Assembly (NCBI GenBank): GCA_030691225.1
Contig: JAUYES010000024.1
Span: 1-12,485, forward strand
Source of the DNA: Holophaga sp.
GTDB taxonomy: Bacteria; Acidobacteriota; Holophagae; Holophagales; Holophagaceae
Reading direction: 5' to 3'
Length of the DNA: 12,485 nt
How positions within the stretch are numbered: the first letter of the stretch is position 1; the number at the start of each line of letters is the position of its first letter. Shown here piece by piece: positions 7,025 through 12,485 of the stretch. The notes under the pieces are model-generated. The model was given only the letters and a program-made list of their open reading frames with translations. It did no database searches and was not told where the DNA came from. The position numbers and the translations under genes were made by a program.

Positions 7025-9141
7025 TGGAAACCAAGGCCTTTTCCCATTCCGGGTTCTGCTTCGCGCTGAAGGGCGAAGTGCTTCCGGGCCTTGTGTTGAC
7101 GCATCTTGTCGGCAAGGATTTGCGCACGGCTGAACGCCTGCTGGACGGTTTCTTTCTGGACCTGATGATGGTGGCCCAGGACCGCTTCGGGGATCAGATT
7201 CAGCAGGCGCCTGAGCCTTTCGGATTCATGGTGGAAGGCGATCCGAAGCTGCGTCAGAGGCTGAAAGAGGCCCTGCGGGAAGTGCGAAGCATGACCTACC
7301 TGGTGACCCGGAATCCCTTGGTGGAAGTGCTGATCCGCCGCCTCCTGCCCTCGGGCGAGGATGGGTTCCAGGTGGTGGATTCCACGGAGAAACTGCGCAA
7401 CCTCCCGCCCGGGGGATTGGTGCTGCTCGATGCGCTGGACCTTTCGTGGGAATCGCCGTTTCCATTTCCAACCGGTCTGGACCACATGGTGGTGCGGACC
7501 CTGGTGGATGCAGGGGCTTCCCAAGAAGCCGAATTCTGGCTCCGGGAGCAATTTGTTCCCATCCAGGTGCACCCACGGTATGGGTTCGGTAAGCACCAGA
7601 TCGTGGCAGAGAAGGCGTTGCTGGAAGTGCTCGAGCTGGCGCGCTTCTCCCGCTATTTCGAGCGGTGCCGCTCGGCGCATCTGCGCTGGCGCACACATCT
7701 GGAAGTGGATTATGTGCCCGGAACCTTGAACGTCCAGGCGACGCTTTGCTTCGACGGTGAGGATCGCGTGCTGCGTTCTGCGGATCTCAAGCGGGATATC
7801 CCCTGGGCGCAAATCCCCGACCTTCGGTTTTCCGATGTCCTAGGCCTGCAGTCCGCCAAGGAGCGGCTCCAGGAATACCTCGATTGGTTGAAAGATCCCA
7901 GAGGGGAACCGGGCATCCAGGCCTGTGTGTTGTTCGGCCCTCCCGGAACCGGAAAAACCCATGCCTGTTTGGCCACCGCCGGAGAAGCACAGGTGCCCTG
8001 CATTGTGATGGGGGGAAGCGAATTCTTGAACCAGTGGTACGGCGAAACGGAAAGGATCATTCGGGAAACGTTTTCAGCGATGCAGCTGTACGATGCCGCT
8101 GTGCTGGTAATCGACGAATTCGATTCGATCGCTTGGCGCCGGGATCAGAGCAACGAATGGCGGGCCCAGGATCAAGCCCAAGTCGTGGGTGAGCTGCTGC
8201 GCAGCGTCGACAAGCTGCGAAAGGGACCCGGCCGCGTGCTTTTGTTGGCCACGACCAACCAATACGAACGCCTCGACCCCGCCCTGGTCCGCAGCATGCG
8301 GATGGGAGATCACCTTCACCTTGGACTGCCCTCGGCGGAGGATCGCCGGGCCATGCTTCAGGGGTTGTTGAGGGACCTGCTGGAAACCGCTGAACGAAAT
8401 GAAGCCGTGGCGATGACTACAGGATTGAGTCCTGCTGATTTGACCGAACTAGTGGCCCGGGCCAGGAAGTTGGCCGCACGCAAATCGGAAACATTTTCGT
8501 TTGTGCATCTTCGTGCTGCGGTCTTCGAGCGCCGCCACGGCGAACTAGAAGGCAGTGTGCGGATGGATCAGGTCACAAAACGTCGAGTCGCTTTCCACGA
8601 AGCAGGCCATGCCCTCGTGGCTTTCCATTTGCTGGGTCCTGACCGCATCGAGCACCTGTCTGTGATTCCGGCGGCCTCCGGAACCCTAGGCACGATGTTT
8701 CAACGGCGCTCCGAAACGGTGGACCTGATGGATCGGCGCACCGTGGAGCACCAAATGGCGATGCTGCTGGCAGGACGCGTTGCGGAAGGCTTCAGCCATC
8801 CCGAAACAGGTCCCTCCCAAGGAGCTGAAAACGATCTCCAGGAAGCCACCCGCCTGGCCCAGTTCGCCATCGGCGCGTGGGGCCTGGACCCGGAATTCCC
8901 CCTGCTATCCATGGAGGCACTGCCCATCAGTCTTCAACACGAGCTCTCATCCCAATTCCTCGGGCGGATCCAGCATTGGATTCAGGCGGCGGAGGCCCTC
9001 GCGAGGGTCGAACTCACCCGTCACCGGGAACAACTCAAGGCCCTTGCGCTGCGCCTAGCGGAAGCCGAAACCCTCCATCGCCCGGATCTGATCGCGATAC
9101 TTGGAGCTCCCGAGGCCACCACCCATGAGGTGACATCATGA
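7024..9141 (+). CDS. Soluble FtsH-like AAA + M41 metalloprotease with a new N-terminal domain
   Basis: This 705-residue protein is FtsH-like in its C-terminal two thirds. The AAA module has FSDVLGLQSAKERL (269-282), Walker A GPPGTGKT (305-312), Walker B VLVIDEFDS (360-368), sensor 1 ATTN (409-412) and DPALVRSMR (418-426). The M41 protease part has FHEAGHALV (524-532; zinc ligands His525, His529, catalytic Glu526) and GAENDLQEAT (600-609), where Asp604 is the expected third ligand. Active-site residues are therefore intact. Unlike FtsH, it has no membrane segment; residues 1-265 are a soluble region I do not recognise. The pore-loop region reads NQWYGETE, closer to the Cdc48/Vps4/katanin type than to the FtsH Phe-Val-Gly loop, and of the FtsH GRFDR arginine pair only the first (Arg426) seems kept. 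It is probably a cytosolic ATP-dependent protease. It sits between two coupled genes. Confidence 0.9.
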   Translation: METKAFSHSGFCFALKGEVLPGLVLTHLVGKDLRTAERLLDGFFLDLMMVAQDRFGDQIQQAPEPFGFMVEGDPKLRQRLKEALREVRSMTYLVTRNPLVEVLIRRLLPSGEDGFQVVDSTEKLRNLPPGGLVLLDALDLSWESPFPFPTGLDHMVVRTLVDAGASQEAEFWLREQFVPIQVHPRYGFGKHQIVAEKALLEVLELARFSRYFERCRSAHLRWRTHLEVDYVPGTLNVQATLCFDGEDRVLRSADLKRDIPWAQIPDLRFSDVLGLQSAKERLQEYLDWLKDPRGEPGIQACVLFGPPGTGKTHACLATAGEAQVPCIVMGGSEFLNQWYGETERIIRETFSAMQLYDAAVLVIDEFDSIAWRRDQSNEWRAQDQAQVVGELLRSVDKLRKGPGRVLLLATTNQYERLDPALVRSMRMGDHLHLGLPSAEDRRAMLQGLLRDLLETAERNEAVAMTTGLSPADLTELVARARKLAARKSETFSFVHLRAAVFERRHGELEGSVRMDQVTKRRVAFHEAGHALVAFHLLGPDRIEHLSVIPAASGTLGTMFQRRSETVDLMDRRTVEHQMAMLLAGRVAEGFSHPETGPSQGAENDLQEATRLAQFAIGAWGLDPEFPLLSMEALPISLQHELSSQFLGRIQHWIQAAEALARVELTRHREQLKALALRLAEAETLHRPDLIAILGAPEATTHEVTS
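9127..9133 (+). promoter_or_regulatory. Ribosome binding site of the third operon gene
   Basis: GAGGTGA ends 4 nt before ATG 9138. The ATG overlaps the protease stop as ATGA, so the third gene is translationally coupled to the protease. Confidence 0.75.
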
Positions 9142-9611
9142 CCCTGGACGTTGCCATGCACGATCTAGCTCGGGCCCTGTTGGCGGTGGGCACGCCCCCG
9201 GCTGAGGTTCTAGAGCTCCTTATCGGACAGGCCTGGACCGCGGTGCTGATCACATGCCGTCCTACTCCCCCTCTTCTCTCAGAAATCCTCACTGAAATGG
9301 CAAAGGAACTCGATACCAACCGTTTCCGGCCACGTGTGGCCCGGATGGCCCTGGAGTCTGCGGGGATCGATCCGCTCCTCCTGGCGCTGCATGCCGATCG
9401 GATATGCAAAAAAGGCGATCCGCTGGTCTTGGCGAAAATCCTTGCCCGAGGTTTGGGTGTTCCGGAGGCCATGGTGAAGCGCATCTCCACTGGGTGGTGG
9501 ACACCCTCTGTATTCTTCCCCCTGCCATTTCCTGATCTTGGCGTCGACCTGGAGGGGCTTTCGGATGAAGAAGCCCAGGCCTTGCGGGATGCCCTTGGCT
9601 CCGGTCAATAA
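9138..9611 (+). CDS. Small protein of unknown function, third gene of the AAA/protease operon
   Basis: A 157-residue protein that I do not recognise. Residues 1-115 look mainly alpha-helical, rich in Leu and Ala, with several amphipathic stretches. A Trp/Phe/Pro-rich segment follows (GWWTPSVFFPLPFPDLG, 119-135), then an acidic tail helix (LSDEEAQALRDAL). There is no signal peptide, and no stretch looks long enough to be a membrane segment. The ATGA overlap with the protease gene and the strong ribosome binding site make co-expression near certain. Plausible roles are an adaptor, substrate-delivery factor or substrate of the protease, by analogy with adaptor genes next to AAA+ proteases, but nothing in the sequence proves any of these. 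It is the last gene of the operon; 109 bp without a gene follow. Confidence 0.8.
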   Translation: MTLDVAMHDLARALLAVGTPPAEVLELLIGQAWTAVLITCRPTPPLLSEILTEMAKELDTNRFRPRVARMALESAGIDPLLLALHADRICKKGDPLVLAKILARGLGVPEAMVKRISTGWWTPSVFFPLPFPDLGVDLEGLSDEEAQALRDALGSGQ

Positions 9612-9720
9612 AGGTCAGAAAGTGCACGCCCGCAAAGCGTCATTTCACACGAAGATCACCTATACACTGATCATTCGCCAACCTGGATAGGTCGTCCCCC
9701 TGGATTAGGAAAGGTCTCCT

Positions 9721-9886
9721 ATGAATAACCGCGCCCTCGGCCTCCTGCTCACATGTCTCCCTGCAATCGTGTCGGCCCAGGCTCCTCCAGCCTCACGTCA
9801 CCGTGCGCCCCACGATCTATGGCATCGCAGAAGGTCGCGATGAAGTGCTTGAGCGTGCCATCCGTTTTTCTACAGAAGGTAGGTGA
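9721..9886 (+). pseudogene. Short secreted-protein remnant with a frame break
   Basis: ATG 9721 follows GGAAAGG (9708-9714) and opens a clear signal peptide (MNNRALGLLLTCLPAIVSAQ), but this frame stops at 9841-9843 after 40 codons and its second half looks non-coding. In the +1 frame, 9788-9886 reads like real protein (QPHVTVRPTIYGIAEGRDEV and onward, ending STEGR), with its stop 3 bp before the hydrolase start. One indel near 9780-9795 would join them into an exported peptide of about 55 residues. It is either a decayed gene or a sequencing indel. The family is not recognised. Confidence 0.45.
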
Positions 9887-9889
9887 ACC

Positions 9890-11080
9890 ATGATCCCTTC
9901 CACGAATCTTTTGAAATTTTTCCCGATTTTCCTGATCCTTCTCTGCGCTTCGGCCGTTCGCGCCCAGCCCACGATTCAGGAGGTATGGGCACGACACGAC
10001 AAGTTCGTGATGACGGCGGCTTCAAAGCCCATCCCAGTTGATCCCTCCTGCGCCACCAAATTCAAGGGCAAGCGCGGGCAGACGGTGCGCGGATGGGACG
10101 TGGGATCCAGGAACGCGCCGGTAATCCTTACTTGGGGTGGTGGCCCTGGAGAGACCTATTCGCCCGAATACCTTGCCGCCTCCTACGCAAATCCCCTTGG
10201 CTATCGTCATGTCTCGATCGATCAGCCGGGGACCGGAGAATCCGCTTGGCTGTCCGGATGGAAGCCCGAGGACACGGTCGATGACGCAGCCGAATTCCTC
10301 AGGCTCCGCGAGATCAAAGCCCCGGTTATCGTGACCGGCTGGAGCTGGGGTTCCACCATGGCACTGCTCTTCGCACAGAGGCACCCAAACCTTGTCGGTG
10401 GGATTGTCGTAGGGGGCGTGTGGACGAACGCTCCTGAGGAAGTTGCCTATTACCTTGACGCGGCCGGACCACGGGCTTGGATGCCGGGGATATCCGAAGC
10501 CTTCCGTGCATTTTCAAACGGCCGGGGAACAGCCTGTGACCTTCACCAGGCCATCCGTGATGGACGTGGCGGAACAGCCCTTCCAAAGGCATACCAGGAG
10601 GCTGAATTTGATCAGTGCTTCCAGGGGCAAATCCCGCGAAAGCCACTCATCGAGCCAGTGGGGCGGACAGAGTCCAAGCCCGTGGACATGAAAACCGAAA
10701 CCGATGAAGGCGTGCGCTTTGCCTTTATCGAATCTGAGATGATGTGCCGGGGCCAGCGCGGCGAATGGAGACTGAGGCTGCGTTTTCCGGAGAGACTTTC
10801 GGAAGTTCCCCTCATCGTAATCCAGGGGCGTTATGACCAAGTCTGCAACCCCGAGGTGGCCCGAAGGGTATTCCGCGCATGGCCCGCCAAAAGAAAAGTG
10901 TTCGTGCCATTCAATGGCGGCCACTGGAACTTCTATGGCCCAGGCAAGGAGGAACGCACTCAGGTCGGCTTGAACCTGAACGCAGAACAAGAAGCACAAC
11001 TCGGAAAGGCTAACCGCCTGCATTTCGGGGATGCTGCTTTACTCGGTGGAGCCGCGGTGGATTGCCTAATCAACCCGTAG
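9890..11080 (+). CDS. Secreted alpha/beta hydrolase, proline iminopeptidase (S33)-like
   Basis: A 396-residue protein starting at ATG 9890, preceded by AGGTAGGTGA. Residues 1-25 are a Sec signal peptide (hydrophobic FFPIFLILLCA, cleavage after AVRA). The mature protein has the landmarks of S33 prolyl aminopeptidases: WGGGPG (82-87, oxyanion region), DQPGTGES (111-118), the nucleophile elbow GWSWGS (150-155, Ser152), the acid at GRYD (Asp316) and the base at GGH (His345). All three catalytic residues are in place. Several cysteines (54, 216, 243, 286, 319, 392) could form disulfides after export. It probably cleaves N-terminal proline from peptides or hydrolyses another small substrate in the periplasm; specificity cannot be read from sequence. 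It follows the broken small secreted gene by 3 bp and converges with the minus-strand genes to its right. Confidence 0.85.
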   Translation: MIPSTNLLKFFPIFLILLCASAVRAQPTIQEVWARHDKFVMTAASKPIPVDPSCATKFKGKRGQTVRGWDVGSRNAPVILTWGGGPGETYSPEYLAASYANPLGYRHVSIDQPGTGESAWLSGWKPEDTVDDAAEFLRLREIKAPVIVTGWSWGSTMALLFAQRHPNLVGGIVVGGVWTNAPEEVAYYLDAAGPRAWMPGISEAFRAFSNGRGTACDLHQAIRDGRGGTALPKAYQEAEFDQCFQGQIPRKPLIEPVGRTESKPVDMKTETDEGVRFAFIESEMMCRGQRGEWRLRLRFPERLSEVPLIVIQGRYDQVCNPEVARRVFRAWPAKRKVFVPFNGGHWNFYGPGKEERTQVGLNLNAEQEAQLGKANRLHFGDAALLGGAAVDCLINP

Positions 11081-11142
11081 CCCCGTTGATCCGTCAAACA
11101 CTAGGGTGCCAAATTCGATACCAAGGATCCTCACACGGATCA

Positions 11143-11622
11143 CTATAGGCGATCAAAAATCCGGCCGACTTCAGCCAGATTGAATTGCAGGTCTTCGAGT
11201 GTGCTTTGGATCGCGGCAGCATGTTCCACAACAACATTGTGTTGGTGGTGAACCAAATCGCGCATGCACCGGATCGCGTCTTCAGCATAGGTAATGGGAT
11301 CACGATCACGAAGCGCTTCCGCAACGAAGCAGCCCTCCGCGTGTCCCTGAGCGGGGAAGCGTGAACACGCACAGCAGGGACCGCGTCCATCTGAATCAGG
11401 CCCTCCCCACTCGATGAGCCTTAAGGCCGACTGCATTCGTTGGGCACGAAGACCAAGCCGCATGAGTGATCGGCCATATTCGGTGATGCCACCCCCACGG
11501 CTGTCTTCTCCGCTCTCAAAGTCCTCTTCCACATGGCCTCCATTCTTCTGACCAGCCTGCACCGTCGGATTCGCGATGGGAGCCCGCGAAGTCCTAGGTG
11601 ACGAGGTTAAAAAGGTACCCAT
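11143..11622 (-). CDS. Small CCHC zinc-knuckle protein, mobile-element type
   Basis: Read from ATG 11622, this gives 159 residues and overlaps the preceding gene by 29 bp. A longer in-frame start at 11730 exists, but its extra residues lie inside the upstream gene and look like noise. The first 45 residues are low in structure. The core is LRLIEW (67-72), then C83-x2-C86-x7-H94-x3-C98, then a helical tail. Small proteins with an IEW segment followed by a CxxC...GHxxxC knuckle and an Ala/Leu helix are frequent in phages and other mobile DNA, mostly without known function (family memory, not a search). The knuckle probably binds one zinc ion. No strong ribosome binding site is visible, so translation may be coupled to the upstream gene. 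Confidence 0.6.
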   Translation of the reverse strand: MGTFLTSSPRTSRAPIANPTVQAGQKNGGHVEEDFESGEDSRGGGITEYGRSLMRLGLRAQRMQSALRLIEWGGPDSDGRGPCCACSRFPAQGHAEGCFVAEALRDRDPITYAEDAIRCMRDLVHHQHNVVVEHAAAIQSTLEDLQFNLAEVGRIFDRL

Positions 11623-12151
11623 GGTTGGCCGCTGCTTCAGCCCATGGAAGGATCTGATCTCTCGGCAAAGGAACAGCAAGGAAAACAGGTGCGTCGCTGA
11701 TCTGGTCCATGGGGCCGAATCCCCTGGCATCCAAAGAATGCAGCCTCAGTTGCGGCCCCTGTGCTCGGGCTTCCCGAAAGTCTTCAGGGCGATCCAGGAT
11801 GAAGATCAAGTTCATTCCACTGATGCAGGCCCAAAGTAGCTCATTCTCGAAAACCACAAATCCACTGATGCACTCCTGCCGGATGGTTTCGATTCGATTT
11901 GTCCTGGCATCGGAAGGTGGGTCTTCCCGCTCATCCCGAAGAAGCTCCTTCATTGTCCGCAGTCGTTGCAACTGGTCTGCGCGGGTCATTTTCTGCTGGG
12001 TCAACCAACGCCACAAGATGTCCCATCGGTCCTGTATTTCCTGCGCAATTCCTGGGGCCATCAGAACAGGGACTGGCCTTTGGTCAGCTCCAGGTGAAAC
12101 CTGGGGCTGCTTAGCGTAGTGGGGAACCGGCCATGGGGCGGTGTCCACCAT
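11594..12151 (-). CDS. Hypothetical protein in the mobile-type minus-strand operon
   Basis: I do not recognise this protein. From ATG 12151 it is 185 residues: a Pro-rich N-terminus (PWPVPHYAKQPQV), a Trp/Arg-rich helical part (EIQDRWDILWRWLTQQ), a charged region, a short hydrophobic stretch (ISGMNLIFILD) and a C-terminal part with PVFLAVPLPRDQILPW. G/C at third codon positions becomes high in this frame at about 12175 and drops in the upstream frame, which favours a start near 12151. An alternative start at 12244 has a perfect AGGAGG (12250-12255, minus strand) 5 nt ahead and would give 216 residues, but it would overlap the upstream gene by 134 bp with noise-like sequence. A frameshift joining this gene to the upstream one cannot be excluded. 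Confidence 0.6.
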   Translation of the reverse strand: MVDTAPWPVPHYAKQPQVSPGADQRPVPVLMAPGIAQEIQDRWDILWRWLTQQKMTRADQLQRLRTMKELLRDEREDPPSDARTNRIETIRQECISGFVVFENELLWACISGMNLIFILDRPEDFREARAQGPQLRLHSLDARGFGPMDQISDAPVFLAVPLPRDQILPWAEAAANHGYLFNLVT

Positions 12152-12485
12152 CAAGTTGTCGAATAATGTGATCCCACCGCCGCATGACGTCGTAGACCGT
12201 GAGTTTATTGGGGTCAACGGTGGTGCGCTGTTCGGTTGCGCCATGGAGTCCTCCTATACGCTCAAAAAATCGTTTTCCTGCGTACTCCGTACCGAGGCGC
12301 GCGCCTGGGAATCGGTTTCCGTTCGTATCCATCCAGCAAATGCCAACGGGGTGGCCATTGCGCCAAGTCGTGTAGGGCTCGAAGCCCCGTTTCTTCATTT
12401 CAATCAGGACCCCGCCCTTCCTGAAGCCTGCAGCGATAACGGCATCAATGGTTTCTCGCAGTAACTGTTTCTGCGGGACTTTCCC
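12111..12485 (-). CDS. Possible relaxase C-terminal fragment (partial at window edge)
   Basis: The frame is open to the right edge, so only the last 124 residues are seen. The part LRETIDAVIAAG...MKKRGFEPYTTWRNGHPVGI...RFPGARLGTEYAGKRF resembles a segment found after the nuclease domain of many MobA/VirD2-type relaxases: a helix beginning LR..I, a hydrophobic-helix-then-RGF/RGV strand, a G-x-x-x-G-I/F-x-F hairpin and a (G)S/A-x-LG-x-x-Y/F motif. The catalytic tyrosine and histidine triad would lie outside the window, so the assignment rests on this one segment. The similarity is recalled, not searched. If right, the sequence to the right is part of a plasmid or integrative element. The stop at 12111 overlaps the next gene by 41 bp. 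Confidence 0.45.
   Translation of the reverse strand, partial: GKVPQKQLLRETIDAVIAAGFRKGGVLIEMKKRGFEPYTTWRNGHPVGICWMDTNGNRFPGARLGTEYAGKRFFERIGGLHGATEQRTTVDPNKLTVYDVMRRWDHIIRQLDGGHRPMAGSPLR

Noticed and set aside
6970..7812. 280-codon minus-strand frame
   Set aside because: Antisense shadow of the protease gene; the sense strand has intact AAA and M41 motifs.
9638..9666. Promoter before the small secreted remnant (TATACA at 9661-9666)
   Set aside because: No acceptable -35 box at 16-18 bp spacing; the -10-like hexamer alone is too weak.
11088..11141. GATCCGT/ACGGATC inverted repeat between the convergent genes
   Set aside because: Only 7 bp with a 40-bp loop and no T-run; too weak to call a bidirectional terminator.

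Overview
The window looks like an accessory region of a GC-rich Gram-negative bacterium. Coding DNA is GC-rich, starts have clear Shine-Dalgarno sites, and several products have Sec signal peptides, but no housekeeping gene or rRNA fixes the taxon. No tRNA, rRNA, CRISPR array or complete insertion sequence was seen.

Left part (1-5029, + strand): an Rhs/YD-repeat polymorphic toxin whose 5' end lies outside the window. Its GC-rich shell ends at a typical Rhs core terminus (DPDGM, about 3875-3889). A much more AT-rich tip follows, carrying an HExxH zinc-metalloprotease motif that resembles the M91/NleD type. A small AT-rich gene with a signal peptide follows 21 bp later and is the likely immunity gene. 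From about 4130 to 5030 the composition differs sharply from the neighbours, as expected for an exchangeable toxin-immunity cassette.

Gap (5030-5809): no convincing gene. It holds a large imperfect stem-loop (5285-5370) and smaller hairpins.

Centre (5810-9611, + strand): the most interesting part, a tightly coupled three-gene operon with TGATG and ATGA stop-start overlaps. It encodes (1) a Clp/HSP100-type AAA+ protein with an altered Walker B and almost no C-terminal lid, (2) a 705-residue fusion of a new N-terminal region, a classical AAA module and an FtsH-type M41 protease, with no membrane segment, and (3) a 157-residue probably helical protein of unknown function. I read this as a candidate soluble two-ATPase proteolytic system; its role is unknown.

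Right-centre (9721-11080, + strand): a short secreted-protein remnant interrupted by a frame break, then a secreted alpha/beta hydrolase of the proline iminopeptidase (S33) type.

Right edge (11143-12485, - strand): three overlapping genes converging on the hydrolase. They are a partial gene resembling the C-terminal part of a conjugative relaxase, an unrecognised 185-residue protein, and a small CCHC zinc-knuckle protein of a kind often seen in phage and mobile DNA. This suggests the edge of a plasmid or integrated mobile element.
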